From positions 186,001 to 250,000 of the forward strand of contig JAJYEX010000003.1 in assembly GCA_021785515.1 (NCBI GenBank): DNA of 64,000 nucleotides, read 5' to 3'. Both the position numbers and the translations under genes were made by a program. Every line of letters begins with the position of its first letter. Position 1 is the stretch's first letter. Source of the stretch: Pseudomonadota bacterium. Its GTDB lineage: Bacteria > Pseudomonadota > Gammaproteobacteria > Acidiferrobacterales > UBA6901. Shown piece after piece: positions 1-8,455 of this stretch. The notes beneath the pieces are model-generated. The model saw only the letters and a program-made list of their open reading frames with translations. It did not search any database and was not told the origin of the DNA.

Positions 1-6
1 CGCCGG

Positions 7-486
7 TCAGCCGTCGAACAGACCGAGCAGGCGGGTGAGATAGGCGGGGGCCGCCGGGTCCTGTTCCGCCGGCGACCAGCCGGCCCGCTCGTCCGCACGT
101 AGCGGCCGGTACGGCCCGGCCTTGGACTCAAAGAACACCCCGGCCGGCGCGAGCGACACGATGGTGTGAAAAACGCCATAGGGAATCGTGATGCCGATTG
201 TCGGGCCGCCAGGTTCGAGCATGGCGGTACCGGTCACCGTTCCGGTCTGGTCAAAAAATATCACCCCGAACCGGCCGCGTAGCGCGATGATGGTCTCATC
301 CTTCGCCGGGTCGCCATGGCAGTGCGGCTGGATATAGGAATCCGGTTCCATGGCGTTGAGCAAGCGGTGGCTGAGGTCGTCATCGGTGCCGTGAAAGTTG
401 TAGTTCTTGCGCCGCCGCGGCGACTCGCTGGCCGCGCGCGCTACCTCATCGAGCAACGCGCGGTCGATCAGCCGGACATCCTTCAT
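7..486 (-). CDS. WbuC family cupin-fold metalloprotein
   Basis: A 159-residue protein that matches the WbuC family in length and layout. A short helical N-terminus leads to a basic 'RRRKNYNFH' stretch, followed by a cupin barrel. The likely metal ligands are the two histidines of 'QPHCHGDPAKDE' with the glutamate of 'DET', plus the later 'FHTIV' histidine. WbuC proteins often sit in O-antigen loci, but no such genes are visible here, so the role (a small-molecule isomerase or binding protein) is unknown. It is transcribed away from the DsrE gene to its right. The family call is from sequence resemblance; the function is not inferred. Confidence 0.75.
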   Translation of the reverse strand: MKDVRLIDRALLDEVARAASESPRRRKNYNFHGTDDDLSHRLLNAMEPDSYIQPHCHGDPAKDETIIALRGRFGVIFFDQTGTVTGTAMLEPGGPTIGITIPYGVFHTIVSLAPAGVFFESKAGPYRPLRADERAGWSPAEQDPAAPAYLTRLLGLFDG

Positions 487-659
487 CTGTTTCCCGTCCT
501 GTCCTGAACCAGGGTCGATGATAGCAGGGCACGCGCCGCGCCGTCCCGTGCTGACCGAAGGCAGAAACCAAGGTGGGGTGGTTATGGTCTGGCCCGAAGC
601 GGTCGGTGTCGGGCGCCACAGACGCGTGCCGCCGACCCTTTGCTGGCGGTCACGCCGAG

Positions 660-686
660 GGAATAAACTCGGATGCTCTGTACGTC
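660..686 (+). promoter_or_regulatory. Candidate ECF-sigma promoter upstream of the exported DsrE gene
   Basis: GGAATA at 660-665 and CGTC at 683-686 are separated by 17 nt, with CGGATG in the spacer. The same three blocks (GGAATAAA, CGGATG, CGTC) occur upstream of the ECF sigma operon at 60377-60402. The GGAA...CGTC form is typical of ECF-type promoters. The transcript would have a leader of about 130 nt before the gene at 821. This site lies in the 334-nt stretch 487-820, where I see no gene. Confidence 0.5.
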
Positions 687-820
687 ATCAACTGGATAGT
701 CCGGCAGACTGCACGCGCCGGACCAGTGGTCCTTATGGACGAGGAATCTTGCCGCCACATCGGGCGGGTGTCGTTCCGCCAAGCGGCCGTGAAAATCGAT
801 GGTCTTCGGAGGAGCATATG

Positions 821-1324
821 ATGAATATCAATGACGGGGTTTGGAGCTGGAAGGCAGCACGCCGCACCTTGGGTGCCGCGGCGGCGGTGGCGGTGCTGGG
901 CATTCCGGGGCAGGCTGCGGCCGCCGGATTCCATGGGGCCGTTGCGACCAAATCCAGCTACGGCGTGATTTTCCAGATCGACAACGGCAGCAACGGGGCA
1001 ATCAAGAAAACGATCAACAATGTGCAAAACCTGCTGCAGGATCCGAGGCTCAAAGGGAAGGTAAAGGTGGAGCTCATTGCCAACAGCAAGGGTTACGCGA
1101 TCTATGTCAAGAATAACGGTTTCGAGAAGAAACTGCTCAAGCTCAAGAAGGAAGGGGTGATTCTGGCCCAGTGCAACAACACCCTGCACGAATTGCACGT
1201 GAACCGCAACAGCCTCTATCCCTTCGTGGCCGTCGTTCCCTCAGGAATGGGCGAGATCGCGCTGCGCGAATCAGAGGGCTGGGCATACATCCATCCCGGT
1301 GCGCCTACCCACGCATCCTTCTAG
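821..1324 (+). CDS. Exported DsrE-family protein
   Basis: A 167-residue protein with a hydrophobic, Ala-rich N-terminal signal peptide (about residues 14-36, ending in AAAA) and then one DsrE-type domain. Cys118 lies in 'AQCNNTL', the position of the conserved cysteine in DsrE-like proteins, and the end 'PSGMGEIALRES..GWAYIHP' is shared with the paralogues at 58540-58923 and 58982-59767. It therefore probably acts in the periplasm in sulfur handling or sensing. A GGAGGAG ribosome site at 808-814 precedes tandem ATGs at 818 and 821; 821 has the better spacing. The ECF-type promoter at 660 suggests control by the sigma factor at 59770-60342. The exact substrate is unknown. Confidence 0.75.
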   Translation: MNINDGVWSWKAARRTLGAAAAVAVLGIPGQAAAAGFHGAVATKSSYGVIFQIDNGSNGAIKKTINNVQNLLQDPRLKGKVKVELIANSKGYAIYVKNNGFEKKLLKLKKEGVILAQCNNTLHELHVNRNSLYPFVAVVPSGMGEIALRESEGWAYIHPGAPTHASF

Positions 1325-1349
1325 CCGACTCCTGGTTTGTTCCGGTGCG

Positions 1350-1390
1350 CATCGTTCCGGTCGCGTCATGTCCACGCGACCGGAACGATG
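1350..1390. terminator. 16-bp perfect hairpin between convergent genes
   Basis: Positions 1350-1365 and 1375-1390 form a perfect 16-bp inverted repeat around a 9-nt loop. It lies just after the exported DsrE gene and before the end of the convergent DUF2934 gene. No T-run follows on either side, so it is not a classic intrinsic terminator. It may stop or protect transcripts from both directions. Confidence 0.45.
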
Positions 1391-1463
1391 TCTGTGTGGC
1401 GCAGAGTCTCTCCCGGAACAGAATAACCCGGGCTTGTCTTCGGGGAAGCTCAGCCGGTCACAG

Positions 1464-1673
1464 TCAGTGTACCCGGTTGAGCCGTCCCTCGATCTCTGCT
1501 TCCGCGGTCAGCCAGTCTTCGATGGGGTCCCCGCCGACGAATCCGCGACGTTCGGCCCTATAATAGGCTGCTTCCGCGATCATCTGGCGGCGTTCCTCTA
1601 CTGAGAGGATGAGAGAAGCGACGGGTGCTGCTTTGGGCGTCCGTTCGCCGGATACGGCCTTTGCCTTAGCCAT
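1464..1673 (-). CDS. DUF2934 domain protein
   Basis: A 69-residue protein whose second half matches DUF2934: 'RRQMIAEAAYYRAERRGF', then 'GGDP..DWL.AE.EI'. Family members are small cytoplasmic proteins of unknown function, common in gamma- and betaproteobacteria. The start at 1673 is preferred over longer upstream options because GGAGGG lies 7 nt upstream of it on the minus strand. The N-terminal 25 residues are Ala/Lys rich and probably disordered. Confidence 0.7.
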   Translation of the reverse strand: MAKAKAVSGERTPKAAPVASLILSVEERRQMIAEAAYYRAERRGFVGGDPIEDWLTAEAEIEGRLNRVH

Positions 1674-1805
1674 GCCAATGCCCTCCATGAGAGAAGTAAA
1701 GATTACGACTTCCTGATCCACCCTGCTGCCCACCCCTGCGTACTGTGCGCCGAACCGGCCGCGGATTACAAGGGCATGCGGCAGCCCCGACAAAGGGTGC
1801 CGGCG

Positions 1806-2441
1806 CTACTGAAGCTGTTCGATGATGCGCTGCAGGATGCGTCGTGGTGGTGCTCCCTGGATCACTATGGGCGTGCCGCCCTGAACCCGGAAGACCATGG
1901 CCGGCACTGCCTCCTGGCCGGCACGCTGCAGCAATGCTTCATTGGCGCGCAGATCTTTTATGATCGCCGGTTTTGGCATAGGTTCCTCCTTGATCTGTCC
2001 GAAACCCGCCGCCTGGCTGAATCCCTGTTCATTTTGTCGGAGAGCCGCGAGCCGGTTCCGGGCTTGCAGGATTGCGGCGGCTTTCCGCTGGCTGGTCGCC
2101 ATCAGCACTCCGACCGGAAGCCACCGGATCTGGACCTGGTTGTGGTTGACCCAGGGGCGCAGGTCTTCGTACAGCTTGTGGCAATAGGGGCAATTCGGGT
2201 CAAAGAATATATAAATAATGTGCGGACTGCGGCCCTCTGTGATCCAGGTTCCACGCCGGATATTTTGCAGAATGGAAGCGGCTGCCTGTTCCTGCGCGGT
2301 CTCAGACCCGGCCGACACCGCCTGGGCCGTGTCGGGTACCAGCAGGGCGACGGCCGTCAGAGCGACCGCGGCGCACAGCGAGATCGATAGCAGCAGCGCA
2401 CCCACGGTTCCTGTAACATACTGTTTCTTAAAGCTAATCAT
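1806..2441 (-). CDS. DsbG/DsbC-type periplasmic thiol-disulfide protein
   Basis: A 211-residue thioredoxin-fold protein with an N-terminal signal anchor (about residues 11-40) and the active site 'FDPNCPYCHKLY'. The CPYC motif is that of DsbG rather than the CGYC of DsbC. The following 'RPWV....VQIRWLPVGV' and the cis-proline 'VPAM' also resemble DsbG. It is shorter than E. coli DsbG because most of the N-terminal dimerisation domain is missing. It may therefore act as a monomeric reductase or isomerase, or reduce sulfur intermediates in the periplasm. No DsbD-type partner is in the window. Confidence 0.75.
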   Translation of the reverse strand: MISFKKQYVTGTVGALLLSISLCAAVALTAVALLVPDTAQAVSAGSETAQEQAAASILQNIRRGTWITEGRSPHIIYIFFDPNCPYCHKLYEDLRPWVNHNQVQIRWLPVGVLMATSQRKAAAILQARNRLAALRQNEQGFSQAAGFGQIKEEPMPKPAIIKDLRANEALLQRAGQEAVPAMVFRVQGGTPIVIQGAPPRRILQRIIEQLQ

Positions 2442-3597
2442 GAATTATGGCCTCGGTTCAGTTTCCACAGCTGCAGGTGGCAGATTTTTTGCTAGATTTG
2501 GAAGTAGTGTACGCCCAAATTATTGCGGTTAAGCGTGTCCTTACCTGCTGCAAAGACTGCAGACATCGGGGAGCAAAAATGGCTATTAGAGTGATCAAGA
2601 TTGCCCTGCCGCGCTACGAATGCTTCGCCGTAGCCGCATTATTCGTTTCGCGCTGTGCCGGCGTCAACGTTCAGAGCGTGCTGCAATCCCTCCGTCCCAG
2701 GGTACGTTTTTCCTGAGTCCACACGGGTGGCTGTGGGGTGGTAGCAGCGGGTTCGTGCCTGGCGAGAAGAGGCACGGGTTCCGTTACGGGAACGGCGGTT
2801 GCCCCGGTGGGGTGAGGAAGGTTGCCAAGGCATCGCCCTGCGGATCACCCGACGGACCGCGCTCGCCCAAGACGCTGGGGGGGTAGGGCAAAACCGAAAG
2901 GCAGCCTGCCTAAGCCCTTGCCGTAGTGGCTGTGCTGGGCGTCGACCCTGATCCAGGCACCGGACTGCGGCGCGGGCCCGAATACCTGCCCTCGTTGTGT
3001 GTGCCACCGCTGAATGTCGTCCGGCAGCGGTTCCCGCTCGCGTCCATCCATGTGGCTGGCCAGGAAGATCCGGACGGCGCGCATGGGGCGTTCGTTGCCG
3101 CAGGTCCTGCTTCGCCGCGCGGCAAAACAACCCCTCTCGGGTTGTCCGACTATATGAAGGATCCCCGGGTAGCCAGAGCGCATCGAAGCGGGAGGCGCTC
3201 CTGAGCCGCACAAAAAGCCGGGGTCGGGCTGTCCACTGCCTGCTATTTTTCCACGGTGACGCGCGCCCAGTGATCCGGTCCACCTGGCGACGGCGCTCGC
3301 CGATGTGATCGTCTTGGTAATTGCCGGTAACTGGGGCGAATTTCGTGGATAAACAGGGTATCTTGAGGAAAGTCGACGTTTCTATTTTTCAGGCATTCCG
3401 GACCCGGTCGTTGTTGATCCGTTCAAATCGTCTTGGAAAGTCAATGCCTTGACCTCGTCAGGTAAAAAAACGATCATACGCCGCTTGAATTCGCCCGGTA
3501 TCCGCCCGAGTTGCCCCCGCTGGCGACCGGCCACACACGGCTTTCGGGAGCGGTTGTCGGGGTTGATGCATCCTTTAAATACAGTGTCAGGAGATTC
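2442..3597. other. Gene-poor stretch, possible decayed sequence
   Basis: About 1.15 kb with no gene I can support. Several open frames exist on both strands but they lack family signatures, and only weak starts are seen. One 45-codon frame (2580-2716) has a fair ribosome site but no recognisable product. Small inverted repeats occur at 2755-2775 (GTGCCT/AGGCAC) and 2778-2793. The 3' part must hold the promoter of the pdh operon, but I could not identify a convincing one. Confidence 0.5.
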
Positions 3598-4602
3598 ATG
3601 AAAGCCGCTGACCAGAAACGCCTGCTCCGCGAGATGATCTTTTTCCGCCGCTTCGAGGAGCGCTGCTTCGAAGCTTATATGGAACACAAGATCGGCGGGT
3701 TCCTGCATCTCTATTCGGGACAGGAGGCGGTGGCCACCGGCGTGCTCGAGACGGTCCGGCGCGGGGAAGATTACGTGATCACCGGCTACCGCGATCATGT
3801 CCACGCCATCAAGTCCGGCGCCCCCGCGCGCGAGGTGATGGCGGAACTGTACGGCAAAGAGACCGGGTCCTCGCGCGGCCGTGGCGGTTCCATGCACATC
3901 TTCGACCCCACGGTCCATTTCATGGGCGGGTACGCGCTGGTGGGCCAGCCGTTTCCGCTGGCGGCGGGCCTGGCGCTGGCGTGCAAGTACCGCGGAACTG
4001 ATCACATCGCAGTCTGTTTTCTCGGCGACGGTGCCAACAATCAGGGCACATTCCACGAGACCATGAACATGGCCGCGCTGTGGCATCTACCGGTGCTGTT
4101 CGTGTGCGAAAATAACCAGTACGCCATCGGCACGCGCATCGACCGCTCCACGGCGGTGACTGACCAATACAAGCGCGTGTGCAGCTACAACATGGCTTCG
4201 AGCCAGCACGATGGCCAGGATCTGGACGCTGTTCTGGCTGCCGCGGGCAAGGCGGTGGAGCACGTGCGTTCTGGCAAGGGTCCCTATTTCATCGAATTTC
4301 TTACCTACCGCCAACGCGGACACTCGATGTCCGACAAGACTGCGGCTTATCGCAGCAAGGAAGAAGAAGCGGAGTGGGCAAAGCGCGATCCGATCAAACT
4401 GTACGGCGCCAAGCTCATCAAGGCGGGGGTCCTGACCGATGCCGACCTCAAGGCCATCGAACACGATGTCCTGAACGAGATCGAGAACGATGTCGTAAAA
4501 TTTGCCGAGGACAGTCCGGCGCCCAAGGTTGAGGATCTCAACAAATACGTTCTGGATGACAGGCCGGATCCGCGCTGGATCGGTCCGCTGCAGAACTCCT
4601 GA
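3598..4602 (+). CDS. pdhA: Pyruvate dehydrogenase E1 component, alpha subunit
   Basis: A 334-residue thiamine-diphosphate enzyme subunit that, with the beta subunit, decarboxylates pyruvate and acetylates the lipoyl group of E2. The ThDP/Mg motif is visible as 'FLGDGANNQGTFHETMNMAALWHLPV...ENN'. The phosphorylation-loop region 'YRQRGHSMSDKTAAYRS' is of the typical E1-alpha form. The size fits the heterotetrameric E1 type (plastid, cyanobacterial or Gram-positive style), not the single-chain AceE of E. coli. The start at 3598 follows AGGAGA closely; longer in-frame starts upstream lack support. First gene of pdhA-pdhB-(E2-E3), with argG behind. Confidence 0.93.
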   Translation: MKAADQKRLLREMIFFRRFEERCFEAYMEHKIGGFLHLYSGQEAVATGVLETVRRGEDYVITGYRDHVHAIKSGAPAREVMAELYGKETGSSRGRGGSMHIFDPTVHFMGGYALVGQPFPLAAGLALACKYRGTDHIAVCFLGDGANNQGTFHETMNMAALWHLPVLFVCENNQYAIGTRIDRSTAVTDQYKRVCSYNMASSQHDGQDLDAVLAAAGKAVEHVRSGKGPYFIEFLTYRQRGHSMSDKTAAYRSKEEEAEWAKRDPIKLYGAKLIKAGVLTDADLKAIEHDVLNEIENDVVKFAEDSPAPKVEDLNKYVLDDRPDPRWIGPLQNS

Positions 4603-4645
4603 CGGCTGACCGTCGGGCACTAGTCAACGAGTTAAGGATCAATGC

Positions 4646-5626
4646 ATGGCTGAGCTGGCATACTGGGAGGCGATACGCCGTGCCCATGACGAGGAACTGG
4701 CCAATGACCCGATGGTGCTCGCCATGGGCGAGGACATCGGCGTGGTGGGCGGAACCTACAAGGCGACCTCCGGCCTGTACCAGAAATATGGCGACAAGCG
4801 CATCATCGACACGCCCATCTCGGAAAATTCCTTCACCGGTATTGGCATCGGGGCCTCGATGGCCGGTCTGAGACCGATCATCGAAATCATGTCGATCAAT
4901 TTCGCGCTGCTCGCCCTCGATACGCTGGTAAACGCGGCTGCCAAGATCCGGTACATGTCGGGCGGACGCGTGTCTTGCCCGATCGTGATGCGCACACCGG
5001 GCGGCACGGCGCACCAGCTTGCCGCCCAGCATTCGGCGCGTCTGGCACGCGTGTTCATGAGCACCTCCGGGCTGCGCGTGGTGACGCCGCGCGGCGCCAT
5101 GGAGGCCTGCGGCATGCTGAAGTCCGCGGTTCGCTGCAACGATCCGGTGATCTTCATCGAACACGAACGCATGTACAACCTGCGCGAGCAGGTTCCGGAC
5201 ACGGAATATTTCCGGCCGCTGGAGGGCGCGGAGATTGTGCGCAAGGGCACCGACATCACTCTCATCGGATACAACTGGAGCTTCCTGCTCTGCATGAAGG
5301 CCGCCGACATGCTGGAGAGGGACGGTATCAGCGCCGAGGTCGTCGACCTGCGGTCGCTCAAGCCGCTCGATCGCGAGACCATCCGCCGCTCCGTCGAGAA
5401 GACGCACCGCGTGCTGGTCGCCGAGGAGGATGAGGCCGCGGTCGGAGTCGGTTCAGAGATCATTTCGGTCATCATCGAGGACTGTTTCTTCGCCCTCGAC
5501 TCCCAGCCGGTGCGCATACATGCGGCGGACGTTCCGGTGCCGTATGCGGCGAATCTGGAGCACGCCGCCATTCCGGACGAGCACGATGTCTACCAGGGTG
5601 CGCTCAAGGCACTGGGCCGGATCTAG
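4646..5626 (+). CDS. pdhB: Pyruvate dehydrogenase E1 component, beta subunit
   Basis: A 326-residue partner of E1 alpha, 43 nt downstream of it. It shows the typical 'MGEDIGVVGGTYKATSGL', 'RIIDTPISENSFTGIGIGASMAGLRPIIE', the 'GGRVSCPIVMRTPGG' segment and the C-terminal transketolase domain with 'LRSLKPLDRETI'. It is full length for the family. An AAGGA site precedes the ATG at 4646. It supplies the pyrimidine-binding half of the ThDP site; the conserved glutamate of 'MGED' fits the expected catalytic position. Confidence 0.93.
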   Translation: MAELAYWEAIRRAHDEELANDPMVLAMGEDIGVVGGTYKATSGLYQKYGDKRIIDTPISENSFTGIGIGASMAGLRPIIEIMSINFALLALDTLVNAAAKIRYMSGGRVSCPIVMRTPGGTAHQLAAQHSARLARVFMSTSGLRVVTPRGAMEACGMLKSAVRCNDPVIFIEHERMYNLREQVPDTEYFRPLEGAEIVRKGTDITLIGYNWSFLLCMKAADMLERDGISAEVVDLRSLKPLDRETIRRSVEKTHRVLVAEEDEAAVGVGSEIISVIIEDCFFALDSQPVRIHAADVPVPYAANLEHAAIPDEHDVYQGALKALGRI

Positions 5627-5701
5627 CTGCGCAAGCGTGACGGTGCCGGCGGCAGTGGCCGGAAATCATAAAACCAACCGGACTCATTGGAAGACAGGAA
5701 A

Positions 5702-8407
5702 ATGGCCGAACCCTACGCGATAAAAATGCCGAAGCTTTCGGACACCATGACCGAAGGGACGGTGGTGTCCTGGGAAAAGAGCATCGGCGATCAGGTGAGC
5801 CGCGGCACGGTAGTGGCGACCGTCGAGACCGACAAGGCGATCATGGACGTCGAGATCTTCCGCGACGGATATCTGTCCGGACCGGTGGTGCCGGTCGATT
5901 CAGTGGTGCCGGTCGGCGAGGTGATCGCCTACGTGGTGGCGGAGCCGGCGGACGTCAAGGGCGGCGAAGCGCCGGCCAGGGCGCCGGTCAGGGAGGCGAT
6001 GGTCGAATCCGAGGGCCAGGCCGAGCGCCACTTCGACCCCTACGGAACCCAGAAGCCGAAAACCCATATTCCGGCCATGCCCCATGGCGCCACACCCGCA
6101 CCGCGGCCGCGTGCCGGACAGGCCTCGCCGTATGCCCGTCAGCTCGCGGGCGCGCACGGGATCGACATAAACAGCCTGCTCGGCACGGGACCCGCCAGCA
6201 CCGTCGTGGCCGGTGATGTGACGAAGGGCCAGGTACCGCCGACCCTCGCCCGGCGCATCTATCAGGTGCCCGGCAGCGGCCGGCCGATGGACGCCATGGA
6301 GAAGGCGGTCAGTCACAATATGGAGTACTCGCTGTCCATGCCGCTGTTCCGGGCGACGGTGAACATCCAGCCCGACCGCCTGATGGCGGGCGCCAAGCAG
6401 GCCGGTTATTCGCTTACCGTGCTGTTTGCGAAAGCGGCAGCGCTCGCGATTCAGAAGTTCCCGCGAGTCAACGCGGTCTACCAGCATGAGGACCGGATCG
6501 TCGAGCGCGACCAGATCGATGTGGGTCTGGCGGTCGAGACCGAAGGCATGGGGCTGGTGGTTCCGGTGCTGCGCGACGTGCTGCATACGGAACTGCAGAC
6601 GATGAACGAACAGTGGAAGGACCTGGTGGCGCGCGCGCGGGTGAAGCGGCTGAAGCCGCAGGAATACTCCAATCCCACCTTTACCATTTCGAACATGGGC
6701 ATGCTCGGCGTGAGCCACTTCGACGCCATCCCGTCTCCGGGCACCTCGGCGATCTTTGCCATTGCCACCCGGGGTCCGCAGGGAGTGCCGGTAACCATCA
6801 CCGCCGACCACCGCATCGTCAACGGTGCCGACGCCGCCAAATTCTTGAATGCGTTCAGACTGCTGGTCGAAGATCCGGCGCCCTGGCTGCGTGGCGCAGG
6901 TGCGGTATCGGCGGCAGCGTCCGGTCCGGCGATCGTTTCCGGAAAATGGGATTACGACGTGGTCGTGATCGGTGGTGGCCCGGGTGGAGAGGACTGCGCG
7001 CGCGACCTTGCCGACCACGGCAAGAAAGTCGCCATGATCAACGATGCACCGTTGCCGGGCGGGGAATGTCTGTGGCGGGGTTGCATACCTTCCAAGGCCT
7101 GGCGCGCGGCGGCTGACCGTATCCGCGACCGGCAGCACGATGGACATCTCGGGGTGGTCGGAAGCAGCGCCCGGCTCAGCTGGACGGGTCTGGAGAAGAT
7201 GCGCAAGGGTGTGCTCAAGACCCGCGGCGACATGGCATTCAAGACCGACAAGGGTGTGCGGATCGACCTTCGGCAGGGGTTCGCCTGTTTCGAGTCGGCC
7301 AACAGCCTCATTGTCGATCTGTCCGGAAACGGCAAGGATCCGTTTGCACGTCCCCGGCGCGGTGACGGGAAGAAAACCGAGCGCATCACTTTCGGCGCCT
7401 GCGTGATTGCCGCCGGCGCGCCGCCTTTTGTCCCCCCGATCCCGGGTGCTGACGGCAAGGGTGTGCTGACTTCGGATACGGTGTGGAACCTGAAGACCGC
7501 ACCCAAGCGCCTCGGTGTCGTGGGAGCTGGAGCGATCGGGCTCGAAATGGCGCAGATCTTCGCCGATTTTGGTACTAAAGTGGTCATTCTGGAGGCGCAG
7601 GATCGCCCCTTGCCCGAGGTTGAGAGCGAAATTGCCAAAGGCCTGACCGAGCTGCTCACAAAACAGAAGAATCTGAAGCTCGTCACCTCCGCACGCGTAA
7701 GCCGGATTTCCGGCAAGCCGGGGCAGATGGCGCTTGACTATGTGGACAGCGCCGGCAAGAACACCAGCTTCAAGTGTGATTACGTGCTCATGGCGACCGG
7801 CAAGCGGCCGGTCACCGGCCCGCTGCAGCTCGACAAGGCAGGGGTGAAGACCGATGACCGCGGCGTGATTACGGTCGACCGCAATTGCCGGACCAATGTC
7901 GGGCACATCTTTGCCGTGGGCGATGTCAACGGCGGGCTCATGTTGGCGCACACCGCAGGCCAGCAGGGGCGGGTGGCGGCCGCTACGATTCTCGGCGAGT
8001 CAATGGAGTACAACCAGGACAAGGACTGCGGCGTGATTTTCACGCGGCCGCAGGCCGCGTTCGTGGGGCTGTCCCTGGAACAGGCCAAGAGCCGCGGCAT
8101 CGACGCGGTCGAAGTGAAGGTCCCGATGAACATCGACGCCAAGGCCATGATTACGGCCGAGACCGATGGTCTTATCAAGATCGTCGCTGACAAGGCCACG
8201 CGTCGTATCATCGGTGTCCATTTCCTTGCGGATCACGCCGACCTGCTGATCGGCGAGGCGGTGATGATGGTGGCCGGCAACCTGACGCTCGAGCAGGTGG
8301 CCCAGGCCATACACCCGCATCCGACGCAGACCGAGCTGTTCGGCGAGATGGCCCGGCGCCTGCTTTCGCGCCTGCGTCGTACGCAGAAGGTGGCCGGCGG
8401 CAGGTAG
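5702..8407 (+). CDS. Fused pyruvate dehydrogenase E2-E3 (acetyltransferase + dihydrolipoamide dehydrogenase)
   Basis: A 901-residue single chain joining two enzymes usually made separately. Residues 1-80 are a lipoyl domain (Lys45 in 'ETDKA'). About 141-173 is the peripheral-subunit binding domain ('SPYARQLA...GIDINSLLGTG'). About 195-395 is the E2 catalytic domain, in which the usual HxxxDG reads His370-RIV-Asn374-Gly. After a 20-residue Ala/Gly linker comes E3: FAD site 'GGGPGG' at 424-429, redox disulfide Cys456/Cys461 ('ECLWRGCIPSK'), the NAD site 'GVVGAGAIGLEMAQIF', the 'VGDVNGG' FAD segment and the C-terminal 'HPHPTQTE' active-site histidine. The frame is open throughout, so this is a true fusion. 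The ATG at 5702 is chosen over a TTG at 5687. It transfers acetyl groups to CoA and reoxidises lipoate with NAD. Confidence 0.92.
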   Translation: MAEPYAIKMPKLSDTMTEGTVVSWEKSIGDQVSRGTVVATVETDKAIMDVEIFRDGYLSGPVVPVDSVVPVGEVIAYVVAEPADVKGGEAPARAPVREAMVESEGQAERHFDPYGTQKPKTHIPAMPHGATPAPRPRAGQASPYARQLAGAHGIDINSLLGTGPASTVVAGDVTKGQVPPTLARRIYQVPGSGRPMDAMEKAVSHNMEYSLSMPLFRATVNIQPDRLMAGAKQAGYSLTVLFAKAAALAIQKFPRVNAVYQHEDRIVERDQIDVGLAVETEGMGLVVPVLRDVLHTELQTMNEQWKDLVARARVKRLKPQEYSNPTFTISNMGMLGVSHFDAIPSPGTSAIFAIATRGPQGVPVTITADHRIVNGADAAKFLNAFRLLVEDPAPWLRGAGAVSAAASGPAIVSGKWDYDVVVIGGGPGGEDCARDLADHGKKVAMINDAPLPGGECLWRGCIPSKAWRAAADRIRDRQHDGHLGVVGSSARLSWTGLEKMRKGVLKTRGDMAFKTDKGVRIDLRQGFACFESANSLIVDLSGNGKDPFARPRRGDGKKTERITFGACVIAAGAPPFVPPIPGADGKGVLTSDTVWNLKTAPKRLGVVGAGAIGLEMAQIFADFGTKVVILEAQDRPLPEVESEIAKGLTELLTKQKNLKLVTSARVSRISGKPGQMALDYVDSAGKNTSFKCDYVLMATGKRPVTGPLQLDKAGVKTDDRGVITVDRNCRTNVGHIFAVGDVNGGLMLAHTAGQQGRVAAATILGESMEYNQDKDCGVIFTRPQAAFVGLSLEQAKSRGIDAVEVKVPMNIDAKAMITAETDGLIKIVADKATRRIIGVHFLADHADLLIGEAVMMVAGNLTLEQVAQAIHPHPTQTELFGEMARRLLSRLRRTQKVAGGR

Positions 8408-8455
8408 CGGGCGGCGCGCCGCAAGGCCGGGCGCCTAACGGGGTACAGGATTCCA

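Noticed and set aside
2639-3283. A 214-codon minus-strand frame in the gene-poor stretch
   Set aside because: Arg/Pro/Ser-rich with no family pattern and no convincing ribosome site; not enough to call a gene.
5900-7951. A 683-codon open frame on the minus strand opposite the E2-E3 gene
   Set aside because: It is antisense to a clearly identified gene, has no domain signature and arises from GC-rich codon bias.
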